Position numbers and translations under genes: made by a program. The notes under the pieces are model-generated. The model made no database searches and was not told where the DNA came from. It was given only the letters and a program-made list of their open reading frames with translations. A DNA stretch of 64,000 nt from Paenibacillus qinlingensis (lineage in GTDB: Bacteria > Bacillota > Bacilli > Paenibacillales > NBRC-103111). This document shows, piece after piece, positions 8,266 to 18,108 of the stretch (position 1 is its first letter; every line of letters starts with the position of its first letter). The stretch spans positions 86,206 to 150,205 of the forward strand of contig NZ_JABMKY010000020.1 in the NCBI RefSeq assembly GCF_013204845.1, given 5' to 3'.

Positions 8266-9852
8266 ATGAAGAAAAATGCGAAAAAATGGGTTACCGTAGC
8301 AACCGTAGGCACAGCTGTCATGACAACCATCGTTGGTTGCAGCAGTGACAAAGAGAGTACAGCTACACCAGCAGCAGCTGCCTCAACCACACAAGCAGCT
8401 ACGCAGACCAAGGCACCAGAGAATCTAGCACCACTGGAGCTAAGCATCATGCTTCCTATTTTCAAAACGAATTTCCCGAAAGATGATGGTCCTGTTACAA
8501 CCGAAATTGAGAAGAAAACCAACACCAATATTCATCTGGAGTGGGTCCCGAACGCTTCCTACACAGATAAATTTAATATTACATTGGCTTCAGGCAAGCT
8601 GCCTCAAATTATTTATGTTGGCGATGTGAAGAACCCAAGTTTCGTTAACGCGGCGAAATCAGGCGCATTCTGGGAAATTGGGAAATATCTGAAGGATTAC
8701 CCGAACTTAAGCAAAGCCAACCAAGTCATTATGAACAACTCATCCATTGATGGGAAAAATTATGGGATTTATCGCGGTCGCGCGCTAGGTCGCAATGGGA
8801 TCAGTTATCGGAAAGACTGGTTAGAAGCCGTAGGTATGCAGCAACCGAAAACGATTGATGATTTCTATGCGATGCTGAAGGCATTCAAGGAGAAAGATCC
8901 GGATAAGAACGGTAAAGATGACACCTATGGTATGGTTCTGGTCAAATGGACAGGGCAATGGGCAAGCGGGTTTGATACCATGAAGCTTTGGTTCGGAGCG
9001 CCAAACAAATGGGGTGTCGTAGACGGTAAGCTCATACCTGAGCATCAAACGGCCGAATATATGGAAGCGCTTAAATTTATGAAGAAGCTTTATGATGAAA
9101 AGCTGATTAATCAAGATTTTGCGGTCTTTGATTCAGCAAAGTGGAACGATCCTGTTGTTAACAATCAAGCAGGGGTTATCGTAGACGTTACAGATACAGC
9201 CTCACGTATTGATGATCGCATTCACGCAGCACTAGCGAAAGATGGTAAAGATAATCCTAATATTCACTATGTAGATAATATGATTGGTGTCACTGGTAAA
9301 AATGGCCTGAAAGCATTACCTACTTCTGGTTTTGCAGGTATCCTAGCGATCTCGAAGTCCAGTGTGAAAACAGAAGAAGAGCTGAAGCGAGTTCTGAAAT
9401 TCTTGGATCAAATGAACGAGCCTGATCTTCAAACCCTAGCTGGATATGGGATTGAAGGTAAGCACTACACCAAAGATGGCGATGCTCTTGTGGCAAGCAA
9501 GGATACAGCTCTTCTCGAATCCGAAGTAGAAGGTTTGAACCAAATGCTGCCATTTATCCCGGAAGATCGCGGCTTGAAAGTGAAGCAAACCCCGCTTCGT
9601 TTGCAAACGACGAAGATTCAAAAAGAAGCGGAAGCAGTCATTGTGGCTAACCCTGTCGAGCCATTCATCTCGGCGGTTTATTCGCAGAAAGGCCAACAGC
9701 TGGATAACATCATCAATGATGCACGTATTAAATTTATCGTCGGTCAAAGTGATGAAGCGGCTCTGAAGGCTGCATTTGACACGTGGAAGAAATCAGGCGG
9801 GGATGATTTGGTGAAGGAAATGAACGACTTGTATGTTGCTGCGAAGAAATAA
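8266..9852 (+). CDS. Extracellular solute-binding lipoprotein, LipO/YtcQ type
   Basis: Substrate receptor of the importer encoded immediately upstream. The 528-residue protein begins with a lipoprotein signal peptide ending at the lipobox TTIVGC, followed by a Ser/Thr/Ala-rich linker, so it should be anchored on the outer face of the membrane. The segment KDPDKNGKDDTYGM near residue 210 is the loop typical of this family. AGAGGAGG precedes the ATG at 8266. A rho-independent terminator follows, closing the operon. The specific sugar cannot be read from sequence; the GH42 gene across the divergent promoter region hints at galactose-containing oligosaccharides. Confidence 0.94.
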   Translation: MKKNAKKWVTVATVGTAVMTTIVGCSSDKESTATPAAAASTTQAATQTKAPENLAPLELSIMLPIFKTNFPKDDGPVTTEIEKKTNTNIHLEWVPNASYTDKFNITLASGKLPQIIYVGDVKNPSFVNAAKSGAFWEIGKYLKDYPNLSKANQVIMNNSSIDGKNYGIYRGRALGRNGISYRKDWLEAVGMQQPKTIDDFYAMLKAFKEKDPDKNGKDDTYGMVLVKWTGQWASGFDTMKLWFGAPNKWGVVDGKLIPEHQTAEYMEALKFMKKLYDEKLINQDFAVFDSAKWNDPVVNNQAGVIVDVTDTASRIDDRIHAALAKDGKDNPNIHYVDNMIGVTGKNGLKALPTSGFAGILAISKSSVKTEEELKRVLKFLDQMNEPDLQTLAGYGIEGKHYTKDGDALVASKDTALLESEVEGLNQMLPFIPEDRGLKVKQTPLRLQTTKIQKEAEAVIVANPVEPFISAVYSQKGQQLDNIINDARIKFIVGQSDEAALKAAFDTWKKSGGDDLVKEMNDLYVAAKK

Positions 9853-9869
9853 ATAATAAGTACATGGAT

Positions 9870-9897
9870 GAGCGCCCGAGAGGGTGCTCTTTCTTTT
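9870..9897 (+). terminator. Rho-independent terminator of the importer operon
   Basis: Stem GAGCGCCC / GGGTGCTC (one G-T pair) with a GAGA loop, followed by TTTCTTTT, 18 bases after the lipoprotein stop codon. Confidence 0.85.
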
Positions 9898-9981
9898 GGG
9901 CTCAAAACAGTTGTTTTCTAACTTTTTCTGATATGCTAGGATACAAAGAGAGTCATAATGAAAGACAGAGGGGTCTATGAG

Positions 9982-11559
9982 ATGATTTTAAAAGGCGGAT
10001 ATCCATTCCCTATTCTTCTTAGCTGTATCGTGTTCTTCATTTTATTCTTGTTAACGTTCCGTTTTCGGAAATCACCAGAAAGAATTTTTTTCACAGTGAC
10101 CACGGCGCTCATGTCTTTACAAGGTTTGTTTAGCATATTCGAAATCCTCGCTGTTACGCTCGAAGATAAATTATTTTGGCGCAATGTCCAGCAGATTCCT
10201 CTCTATTACTCACCTGTGATGATTTTGGGAGTCATTTTGTCTTTTATTGGGATAAATCGACGTGTTGTCGTTCGAAGCGTGGTTATTTTGAGTTTTATTA
10301 TGCTGAGCTATTGGATCCTGCTGTTTACCGATCCCCTGCATCACCTTATTCGCGTATCGGCGTCACTTGAGGGAAATGGCCAAGAAGGTGTCCTGCGGTT
10401 GGAGCGAACGCATTTCGGACTTCTATTTTTTATATTTGAAAAAATGATGGGACTGTGGGGATTGGGGCTGTTGTTGCTTAATTACCGAAAAGTTGTCGGC
10501 ACACAACGAACACAGCATGTCCTCTTGATGATAGCTATACTTTCACCTTTTTTTGTTCCAGAGTTGGCCGGTTTCATGGGAATCAAAGTCACGGTAGCTG
10601 TATCCATGCTGCCTTCAGGACTCCTGCTTTTCTATGCTTTATATACATATAACTTTCTTCAAGTTCCTCCCATGGTCAAAGAAAAAGTGCTTGAGCACAT
10701 GACGGAAGGAATCTTAATTGTGGATGAGCAAGGAATGATTATCGATGCGAATCCAGCAGCATTCCCCATCATGGCAAGCTTAGCCGGCGATAATAAACTG
10801 AAGGGCACTCAGCTCCTGACTCATCTGAAAGATCACCCCACCCTGCAAGCTTTCTACAACAACGGTAACCAAGATGAGATGGAAGTGGAAAGCAGCGGCA
10901 GACATTGGGCTGTGCGTTTCATTCCAATCCAAATTCGATTTAAGCGTACCGGATCACTCCTCATTTTAACAGATATCACCGAACGTAAGGTTTATGAAAA
11001 TGAATTGATCAAAAAATCGACACTGGATGGGTTAACGAATTTATATAACCGACGTACGTTTCTGGAGATTTTGGACACTGCGATGAATGAAAGTAGAGTA
11101 AACGGTGAATCCGTTAGTTTGCTTTTAATTGACTTGGATAATTTCAAGAAAATAAATGACAACCATGGACATCTCGTAGGCGATCGTGTGCTGGAGCATT
11201 TTGCCGGATTAATGAGGGATGCGGTTCGTAGTGGCGGGGCTGTCGGGCGTATTGGTGGAGAAGAATTTGCCATGGTCCTCCCTGGTGCGAACGGGACACA
11301 GGCCTATCAAGCTGCTGAGCAGCTTCGCCTTCGGTTGCAGCAAGAACCTCTGCGTTGGGTATCGATGGGTAGTGAAAGCGAAATCGCCTATACCATTAGC
11401 ATCGGGGTATCAGAGCTTATCGATCCGCTCATGACGCTCGAAGTCTGGTATCATCATGCAGATACTTGCCTGTATGTCTCCAAAAATAATGGGAGAAATA
11501 GAACCACTTTGGCGCAATCTGAGGTGGGTGTGCAAGTTCCACTTGATCAAGGAAAATAA
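9982..11559 (+). CDS. Diguanylate cyclase with 7TM sensor, PAS and GGDEF domains
   Basis: Predicted to make cyclic di-GMP from two GTP at the membrane. The 525-residue protein has about seven N-terminal membrane helices (residues 1-215, of the kind seen in 7TM histidine-kinase sensor regions), a PAS domain (about 235-345, MTEGILIVDEQGMIIDANPAA), and a GGDEF domain starting at TLDGLTNLYNRRTF with the active-site variant GGEEF near residue 425. The inhibitory I-site RxxD is not present (RSGG instead), suggesting no product feedback. ATG 9982 has AGAGGGG 8 bases upstream; an ATG at 9958 would add eight residues. Monocistronic with its own terminator. Confidence 0.9.
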   Translation: MILKGGYPFPILLSCIVFFILFLLTFRFRKSPERIFFTVTTALMSLQGLFSIFEILAVTLEDKLFWRNVQQIPLYYSPVMILGVILSFIGINRRVVVRSVVILSFIMLSYWILLFTDPLHHLIRVSASLEGNGQEGVLRLERTHFGLLFFIFEKMMGLWGLGLLLLNYRKVVGTQRTQHVLLMIAILSPFFVPELAGFMGIKVTVAVSMLPSGLLLFYALYTYNFLQVPPMVKEKVLEHMTEGILIVDEQGMIIDANPAAFPIMASLAGDNKLKGTQLLTHLKDHPTLQAFYNNGNQDEMEVESSGRHWAVRFIPIQIRFKRTGSLLILTDITERKVYENELIKKSTLDGLTNLYNRRTFLEILDTAMNESRVNGESVSLLLIDLDNFKKINDNHGHLVGDRVLEHFAGLMRDAVRSGGAVGRIGGEEFAMVLPGANGTQAYQAAEQLRLRLQQEPLRWVSMGSESEIAYTISIGVSELIDPLMTLEVWYHHADTCLYVSKNNGRNRTTLAQSEVGVQVPLDQGK

Positions 11560-11586
11560 AGATCGTTAGTAGAAATAGAATTCGTT

Positions 11587-11622
11587 AGTGAAATTTTACT
11601 TTTGTAAACTTTCACTTTTTTT
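11587..11622 (+). terminator. Rho-independent terminator of the diguanylate cyclase gene
   Basis: Stem AGTGAAA-T-TTTAC / GTAAA-C-TTTCACT with a TTTT loop, followed by at least six T residues, 28 bases after the stop codon. Confidence 0.85.
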
Positions 11623-11708
11623 GCTTTTAAGGGTTATTGTATTTGTTAGTTGCTTAATTTAGGTTAAGTTATGAAGGGCGATTCATAACCGTTTCTTTAT
11701 TTATGTGA

Positions 11709-11769
11709 GAATATTGTTGATTGAGGGAAAATGAAATATTGTTCTACCCACATTTTAGTTGTACAGTTG
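11709..11769 (+). promoter_or_regulatory. Shared upstream element, copy A (in front of the AraC gene)
   Basis: About 61 bp beginning GAATATTGTTGAT and ending GTTGTACAGTTG, with a close copy at 14390-14451 in front of the neighbouring permease operon (roughly 80 percent identical by eye, one indel). Each copy has two ATTGTT boxes 25 bp apart. Placement ahead of both the AraC gene and its adjacent transporter makes it a candidate binding site for that regulator. Confidence 0.55.
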
Positions 11770-11835
11770 GAAAGCATGATTTTTTTCTTTTGTTAAACTA
11801 ACTATACAAATTGAACTTTAGGGGAGTGATAAGAT

Positions 11836-11925
11836 TTGTCTAAACATTGGCAAGCACGTTGGATAACGGATACCTGGTTTAGGTCTATGGAACATATCGA
11901 TGCCCGAAAGTCGGAGACTGATTGA
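11836..11925 (+). pseudogene. Short ORF, possible remnant of an alpha-L-rhamnosidase start
   Basis: A TTG codon with a good GGGGAG sequence upstream opens a 29-codon frame reading SKHWQARWITDTWF and stopping at 11925. The WQA-x-WIT pattern resembles the N-terminus of family 78 rhamnosidases, but the match is too short to be firm. It may instead be a small leader peptide for the AraC gene at 12024. The rest of the 464-base gap (11560-12023) holds the terminator and the shared element described separately. Confidence 0.3.
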
Positions 11926-12023
11926 GGAAATGATCGGACTGAGTGGGCATAGGATTTCGCGCAACAGGTTCGGGTAATTAGACAATGATCATAATAAATA
12001 TTTGAAAAAAAGGAGAGTAAACG

Positions 12024-14279
12024 ATGATGAAGAACATCTCGCTGAACAAGACATGGTTTCGTCGTCTCCTGTTTTCCTATGTAACGATTTTTCTTTTTAT
12101 TGTGCCTCTACTCATGTTTATCCTATTGATGGCATTCAGTGAGCTTTCTCGAAAAACCGCCGTCGAATCCAATAAAATTTTCACCAAGCAAGTGCTCCAG
12201 TCCATTGACAATCAAATGAAGTTGATCGATAACACGATTACGAATGAGATCGCAAGCGATGATGATATGCTATCGGCTTTTTTTAATCCTGCTTTACGCG
12301 ACGACCGATTTTATTCGGGCTATTTGTCGTCTGTCAAAGTGAAAAGTCTCATGGCAACGATGCCGCTCATCGACTCGATCTATTTATATAGGCTGTCAGA
12401 CGATAGAGTGCAGACACCATACTCCGTTTCCAAGCTAGCTGCATTTAATGATAAACAATTGATTGTAGAAGCTTTGAAGCAATCCGGACTAAATCAACAA
12501 TGGTCAGATGTGCGGAAAGGTTTCACGGAGCAAGGAGAACCCACCGAATTTGTATCTTTAGTGAGATATGTCCCATTGAATTCTGGTAATGACGGACTAA
12601 TCGTAGTTAATGTGCAGCTTCAAGCGATTTCCCGTTTCGTTCAAACACTGACGACGGAAAATTCCAATCATCTCAGCCTTTATGACCGCGAGGGGACGCC
12701 TATTTATGGTGACATTCATGGGAACGATTCCCTGATGACGGAGATGCATTCTGATTATTCCGAATGGGCTATTTTCAGCAGTGTGGCGAATGGTAATTTG
12801 TTTCGTCTTGTCTCCGCAATATCGAAATATTGGATATTTGTTTGTGCAATTTTCTTTAGTATTGGTGTGATATGGATTGTTGTAGTTACCAGGCGGAACT
12901 ATAAGCCTGTAGAAACGATCATACAGCGTATCCAATTATTCTCCCAGCAAAAAAGCGCCGAACTGTTCCGTAAAGGCAATCAAGACGAATTTAAGTTCAT
13001 CGATACGGCCTTGGTAAATTTGATGGAACGGTCAAATGCCTATCAGAAGCAGCACGAGGAAGATTTAGTTTTTAAGCGAAAACACTTCTTTTTCGAATGG
13101 GTGGATGGGAATCGTCCCTTGAAGTTCGAAGAGTGGCAACAGGAGATGGAGAGTCTCGGAATGCCATGCAATTTTGACTCGCTATGTGTTAGTGTGCTGG
13201 AAATTAATAAATATAGTAAATTCGCAAATCTTTATTCAGATCATGATCAAAATTTGCTTAAATTCGTTTTATGTAGCGTAGTAAAGGAAATCGCATTTGG
13301 CCGAAATGTAACCATATGGACCGAGTGGACGTCCAAAGATCAATTGACTTTGCTGCACTTGGTCCAGAAAGTACCGCCTGAAAGTACGCCCGAGCAGATT
13401 GCGAGTGATATAGCCAATGACATGATGCAATGGGTGAAGACCTACCTTGATTTTAATATTACAATGGGCATAGGTTCAGCAGTCGATCGTATTGAACTTG
13501 TACATTATGCCTACGTTGAAGCGTTGGAAGCACTTCAATATAAACCAACACTAGGTGAGGATCGTGTGATCTGTTATTGGCAGATTAAACCTGAAAGTAA
13601 GCAACAGTCACTCGATCTTCTCGAATATATCCGCGCGATTGCATTTTCATTACGAACGGGGGAGGGAGATTGGCAGGTTAGCTTCACACAACTTTTTGAT
13701 GGTATTCGAGCCGGTCTATATGCGCGTAAGGAATTAGACAACCTAATGAGCTACATGATATTTTTCCTTGATAAGGAGTTTACAGACTTACGAGCGGGTG
13801 TGCAAAAAATAGGGGCAGACGGTTTGAAGGATAAACTGCAAAAGGCAGTAGACGACTGGGACACGGTGGATGAATTACAGGATATGTTAAGAAATGTTTT
13901 TACGAAAACAACAGAAGCGATGGTGACGTTGCGTGAGATGAGCAGCAACCATATGCTTATTCGTAAAATTAAATTATATATGGAGGAACATTACCAGAAT
14001 CCAGATTTATCATTGCTTCATTTAAGCGATGTGTTTCATGTACATATGAAAAGTATTAGTCGTACATTTAAAGAAGAAATTGGTGAGAATTTTATTGATT
14101 ATTTGACTCGAATTCGTACAGAACATGCGAAAGAGCTTTTGGTTCAAACCGAACACTCCATACAAGAGATTACGGTCAGAATCGGATATCTGCATCCGAA
14201 CACGTTCATTCGATCATTTAAAAAGCTGGTTGGTCAAACACCAGGAGACTTTCGGAAGACTGCTCAAGTGAAATCATAA
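12024..14279 (+). CDS. AraC family transcriptional regulator with membrane-bound extracellular sensor
   Basis: One-component sensor-regulator of the YesN/YtdP-like type common in Paenibacillus. The 751-residue protein has a membrane helix at about 13-37, an extracellular dCACHE-like region (about 38-265), a second helix at about 268-290, a long cytoplasmic linker, and a C-terminal AraC HTH (about 645-745: LSDVFHVHMKSISRTFKEE, IRIGYLHPNTFIRSFKK-like second helix, QTPGDFR). AGGAG precedes the ATG. The adjacent LplB-LplC-LipO operon is its probable target, supported by the shared upstream element at 11709 and 14390, which also suggests autoregulation. Confidence 0.92.
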   Translation: MMKNISLNKTWFRRLLFSYVTIFLFIVPLLMFILLMAFSELSRKTAVESNKIFTKQVLQSIDNQMKLIDNTITNEIASDDDMLSAFFNPALRDDRFYSGYLSSVKVKSLMATMPLIDSIYLYRLSDDRVQTPYSVSKLAAFNDKQLIVEALKQSGLNQQWSDVRKGFTEQGEPTEFVSLVRYVPLNSGNDGLIVVNVQLQAISRFVQTLTTENSNHLSLYDREGTPIYGDIHGNDSLMTEMHSDYSEWAIFSSVANGNLFRLVSAISKYWIFVCAIFFSIGVIWIVVVTRRNYKPVETIIQRIQLFSQQKSAELFRKGNQDEFKFIDTALVNLMERSNAYQKQHEEDLVFKRKHFFFEWVDGNRPLKFEEWQQEMESLGMPCNFDSLCVSVLEINKYSKFANLYSDHDQNLLKFVLCSVVKEIAFGRNVTIWTEWTSKDQLTLLHLVQKVPPESTPEQIASDIANDMMQWVKTYLDFNITMGIGSAVDRIELVHYAYVEALEALQYKPTLGEDRVICYWQIKPESKQQSLDLLEYIRAIAFSLRTGEGDWQVSFTQLFDGIRAGLYARKELDNLMSYMIFFLDKEFTDLRAGVQKIGADGLKDKLQKAVDDWDTVDELQDMLRNVFTKTTEAMVTLREMSSNHMLIRKIKLYMEEHYQNPDLSLLHLSDVFHVHMKSISRTFKEEIGENFIDYLTRIRTEHAKELLVQTEHSIQEITVRIGYLHPNTFIRSFKKLVGQTPGDFRKTAQVKS

Positions 14280-14389
14280 ATAAGAACTTTATTGATTGAT
14301 ATATTTTTGTTGATGAATAGGATTTGGATGGCCATAGGATCGGATTCACTGGTGAAAAAGCCAGGGATGACGGTTCTTTTTTTATTTGC

Positions 14390-14451
14390 GAATATTGTTG
14401 ATCGAGGGAAAATGAACGATTGTTCCACCTTACCTTTCAGTTGTACAGTTG
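14390..14451 (+). promoter_or_regulatory. Shared upstream element, copy B (in front of permease operon)
   Basis: Second copy of the element at 11709-11769, ending 34 bases before the permease start. The two ATTGTT boxes (14394 and 14419) keep the 25-bp spacing. GAACGATTGTTC inside it has GAAC/GTTC inverted ends. Probable regulator site, by inference from duplication and position. Confidence 0.55.
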
Positions 14452-14485
14452 AATCGCAGGCAACTACAAAGAAAGAGGGAACAAT

Positions 14486-15406
14486 ATGAAAGCAATACAC
14501 CGAAGGCGAATCGACATGAAGAGATTAAGGGAGAATATGCCACTACTCCTAATGTTCATACCCGTCATTTTATTTTACTTAATTTTCAAATACGCACCAA
14601 TGGCTGGACTGATCATCGCTTTTAAAGATTATAACTTTTTTGACGGGGTGTTCCATAGTCCCTGGGTTGGATTTGAACATTTCCAAAAGCTGTTCAGTAA
14701 CCCAAATTCGCTGAAAATTATCCGAAACACACTTCTACTTAGCTCTCTAAATATATTCGTGGGATTTCCGTTTCCGATCCTATTAGCTATTCTTTTGAAC
14801 GAAGCGAGAAAAATGTGGTTTAAGAAAATCGTTCAAACGCTTGTATATTTACCTTACTTTTATTCATGGATTATTGTCGGTGGGATCGTCTTTAGTATTT
14901 TCGGAATCGAAGGAAGCTGGTTAAGTCATTTGATGACCCTTTTTAAGCTGGAACCATTTCCATTCTTATACAATATCAAATCATGGATCACCATCTTTGT
15001 TGGTGCAGGGATATGGAAAGATATGGGTTTTAACGCCATCATCTATTTGGCGGCAATGACGACAATCGACCCGTCTTTGTACGAATCAGCAAGTATGGAT
15101 GGTGCTAATAAAGGGAAACAGATTATTCATATTACGATTCCCGGAATTGCGCCGACCATCATTTTGGTCTTTATACTTTCTATGGGGCGGGTGATGGAAG
15201 TGGGATTCGACCCCATTTACGTCTTGAAAAATGCTGCGGTGAACGACGTTTCGGATGTCATCTCCACGTATATTTATCGCGTTGGACTGCAAGGCGCGCA
15301 ATTTAGTTTAACTACAGCAATGGGCATGTTTGAATCAGTCGTTGCTTTAATTCTACTGCTCTCTGTCAATTGGATTGCTCGTCGCTTTCAGCAGGGTCTA
15401 TTTTAG
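14486..15406 (+). CDS. Sugar ABC transporter permease, LplB type
   Basis: First membrane subunit of the second complete CUT1 importer in the window. The 306-residue protein has about six membrane helices starting at PLLLMFIPVILFYLIFKYAP and the EAA loop YESASMDGANKGKQIIHI. ATG 14486 follows AGAGGG; an ATG at 14516 lacks a comparable site. It begins the operon LplB-LplC-LipO and is preceded by the element shared with the AraC gene upstream. Confidence 0.94.
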   Translation: MKAIHRRRIDMKRLRENMPLLLMFIPVILFYLIFKYAPMAGLIIAFKDYNFFDGVFHSPWVGFEHFQKLFSNPNSLKIIRNTLLLSSLNIFVGFPFPILLAILLNEARKMWFKKIVQTLVYLPYFYSWIIVGGIVFSIFGIEGSWLSHLMTLFKLEPFPFLYNIKSWITIFVGAGIWKDMGFNAIIYLAAMTTIDPSLYESASMDGANKGKQIIHITIPGIAPTIILVFILSMGRVMEVGFDPIYVLKNAAVNDVSDVISTYIYRVGLQGAQFSLTTAMGMFESVVALILLLSVNWIARRFQQGLF

Positions 15407-15421
15407 AAAGGAGGAATCGAG

Positions 15422-16297
15422 ATGCGTGCATCCAATGGAGATAACATCTTCTACATCATAAATTATATCGTATTAGCCTTAATTGCCTGTTCTAGCTTGT
15501 TTCCACTTCTTCATTTGATTGCGCTTTCCATTAGTAGTTCATCCGCCATCGAAACCGGGAAAGTAAATCTATGGCCCATCGGCTTCACCTGGGAAACATT
15601 TAACGTTTTGATCAAGGGAACACCGCTCATCCGATCTTTCAGCAACAGTACTGTGATCACATTCGTAGGTGTTACGTTATGCATGCTCACCACGATTTTG
15701 GCTGCATATCCCTTATCACGTCCCAATTTTTATGCACGACGCTTCTTTACGCTTTCAATGATCTTTACGATGATCTTTACGGGAGGCATTATCCCTACTT
15801 TCCTTGTCATCCAAAGTTTGGGACTGGTTAACTCCTATTGGGCGCTATGGTTACCGGGTTTAGTAAGTACCTATAACATGTTGCTTCTACGCACGTACTT
15901 CGAGAACATCCCGTCTGAAATTGACGATGCGGCACGAATGGATGGTTGCAGCGAAGTACGGCTTCTACTTCAAGTTGTATTGCCCATTTCTATGCCTGTA
16001 CTCGCGACATTAACGCTTTTCTATGGTGTTGCGTACTGGAATATTTTTTTTAGTATGCTGATTTACATCAACGATACCGATAAGCACAACTTAACCGTTC
16101 TCGTACAACAAATGATTCAAAGCCAGAGCGTGCTGCAGCAAACCATGATGGTGCAGCCAGACGATCAGGTTCATGTGGTGGAAGAGGGCATTAAAGCTGC
16201 AGGCGTGATTGTCATGATTACCCCGATGCTGGTGGTTTATCCATTTTTGCAAAAATACTTTGTTAAAGGCGTTATGCTAGGTTCTGTGAAAGGCTAA
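15422..16297 (+). CDS. Sugar ABC transporter permease, LplC type
   Basis: Partner permease of the importer. The 291-residue protein has about six membrane helices, the EAA loop DDAARMDGCSEVRLLLQVV, and the family C-terminus KYFVKGVMLGSVKG. The start follows AAAGGAGGAATCGAG at ideal distance, 15 bases after the previous stop codon, so translation of the two subunits is closely linked. Confidence 0.94.
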   Translation: MRASNGDNIFYIINYIVLALIACSSLFPLLHLIALSISSSSAIETGKVNLWPIGFTWETFNVLIKGTPLIRSFSNSTVITFVGVTLCMLTTILAAYPLSRPNFYARRFFTLSMIFTMIFTGGIIPTFLVIQSLGLVNSYWALWLPGLVSTYNMLLLRTYFENIPSEIDDAARMDGCSEVRLLLQVVLPISMPVLATLTLFYGVAYWNIFFSMLIYINDTDKHNLTVLVQQMIQSQSVLQQTMMVQPDDQVHVVEEGIKAAGVIVMITPMLVVYPFLQKYFVKGVMLGSVKG

Positions 16298-16422
16298 GGA
16301 AGCATGAAAGCGATAAGGAGGTGGTGCTACTAAGAAGAATCTGGTACCCAAAGATCCGATAAGGTAAGCTTAAATCAACTAATAACGAATAAGAAATTTC
16401 ATTCAAAAGGGGTTTATCAAAC

Positions 16423-18108
16423 ATGAGAAAATGGATTGCGACATCACTAACGATGGCATTATCGATTTCAATGGTTCTCACGGCATGCAGTACGAAATCT
16501 ACCGTAGAGCCGAGTTCCTCTGCTAATTCAACAACTCCATCTGCATCAACCCCAACTGCATCAACAGCGCCAGCTAAGAAAGGGGATATATCCGTATCGG
16601 TTTATGACCGTGGAAATATTCCTGCAGCAGAAGGCACATTAGAAGATAATCGTTGGACAAAATTCATAAACGAGAATGGCCCTGCGAATGTCAAATATGT
16701 GCCAATTCCGCGCAACGATTCGGCACAAAAATTCAATGTACTGTTTGCATCGAGTTCGGCGCCTGACATTATTAACGAGTTTGATCCGAATATACTGAAC
16801 CCGCTCATCGATCAGAAGCAGCTTATGCCGCTAAACGACCTGATCGACAAGTACAGTGTTGAATATAAGAAGATTCTTCAGGATTATCCCGCATTGAAGA
16901 AAGTAGGGACCAGTCCTGACGGGAAAATGTACAAAATTGGTCGGGTGCTGGAGTCATTTCCAAGTTATGCGGTCTTCGTCCGTGAAGATTGGTTAAAAAA
17001 ATTAAATCTCGACGTACCGAAAACGACCGAGGATCTGTATAAAGTAGCCAAAGCGTTTGCGGAGCAAGACCCTGACGGTAACGGAAAGAAGGACACATAC
17101 GGTATGGCATTGAGTTATCGTTCGGAGTTTGCGATCGATATGATGTTCGGAAACCCTGTGGAGCAATACGGTCTTGTGAACGATCAACCGACCCGTGCAT
17201 TTGAGAATGCGAAATTGGCGACAGAGTTCAAAAAACGTTTGTTCGATGAGGGACTAATCGATAAAGACTTTGTGAATGACAAAAATGGGGCTAAAGCCAA
17301 ACAAGACTTTCTGAATGGCAAGTTGGGCATTTTTCCAACTTTTGTAGGCAGTTGGTTTGATTCGACAGTAACGGATATACAAACCTTGAAGAAGGCAGTG
17401 CCAGATGCCAGTGTGATCCCTATCGCACTGCCAAAAAGTCCAGTTGGCGAATTTATTCCGGATGTACAAAGTCCAGTGCAAATGACAACTGCGATTAATG
17501 CAAAGACGAAAGATCCGGTTGCAGCGATCAAATATATCGACTTTATGAATCGTGTCTCAACGGGTACCAGCATCCTTTTCGGATTGGAAGGTACGCATTA
17601 TAAGAAGGATGCAAACGGATGTCCGAAAATCATCGATCCGAATAAAACGAAAGCAGAAATTAGCTGGGCGGGCGACTATGCGCAATCCTATTCCCGTTTG
17701 CTGCTAGGCAAGTGTTCGTTCTTCCAAAATCAATTCAATCCTGACATTCCAGAACAAAAAGCAGGACTGGATATGTTCAACAAAGCCGAGTCCTTATATC
17801 TCGATTCGACTAAAAAATATCGTTTCATCACTATGCAAGAGCTGATACCATCTTTCCCAAAAGATATGCAAACGTCATTTAACACTGTCAAAAAGCAAAT
17901 TACCGATACGTGGTTGAAATCAGTCCTGAGCGGGGATAAATACTCGGTTGAACAAGCCTACAAGGACGTTCAGACTTCTTGGGATAAAGTGGGCGGCAAA
18001 CAAATGGATGATTTCATAATCGATTGGTATAAAACCAATAAGGACAGCAGTTTCATGATGAAAGATTTATGGGAGACCGTTGCCAAACAAGAACAAATGA
18101 AGAAATAA
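16423..18108 (+). CDS. Extracellular solute-binding lipoprotein, LipO type
   Basis: Substrate receptor for the importer. The 561-residue protein starts with a lipoprotein signal peptide with lipobox MVLTAC and a Ser/Thr/Pro/Ala linker. The family loop QDPDGNGKKDTYGM is present near residue 210. AAAAGGGG precedes the ATG. Bases 16775-16858 (residues about 118-146, EFDPNILNPLIDQKQLMPLN) have a near-identical stranded copy at 21915-21998 behind the GH51 gene, evidence of a second, now mostly deleted copy of this gene. The next gene encodes a secreted arabinofuranosidase, so arabino-oligosaccharides are a possible substrate. Confidence 0.94.
   Translation: MRKWIATSLTMALSISMVLTACSTKSTVEPSSSANSTTPSASTPTASTAPAKKGDISVSVYDRGNIPAAEGTLEDNRWTKFINENGPANVKYVPIPRNDSAQKFNVLFASSSAPDIINEFDPNILNPLIDQKQLMPLNDLIDKYSVEYKKILQDYPALKKVGTSPDGKMYKIGRVLESFPSYAVFVREDWLKKLNLDVPKTTEDLYKVAKAFAEQDPDGNGKKDTYGMALSYRSEFAIDMMFGNPVEQYGLVNDQPTRAFENAKLATEFKKRLFDEGLIDKDFVNDKNGAKAKQDFLNGKLGIFPTFVGSWFDSTVTDIQTLKKAVPDASVIPIALPKSPVGEFIPDVQSPVQMTTAINAKTKDPVAAIKYIDFMNRVSTGTSILFGLEGTHYKKDANGCPKIIDPNKTKAEISWAGDYAQSYSRLLLGKCSFFQNQFNPDIPEQKAGLDMFNKAESLYLDSTKKYRFITMQELIPSFPKDMQTSFNTVKKQITDTWLKSVLSGDKYSVEQAYKDVQTSWDKVGGKQMDDFIIDWYKTNKDSSFMMKDLWETVAKQEQMKK

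Noticed and set aside
14264..14500. Open frames on both strands between the AraC gene and the permease operon
   Set aside because: They overlap the conserved upstream element and lack start signals; the gap is better explained as regulatory.
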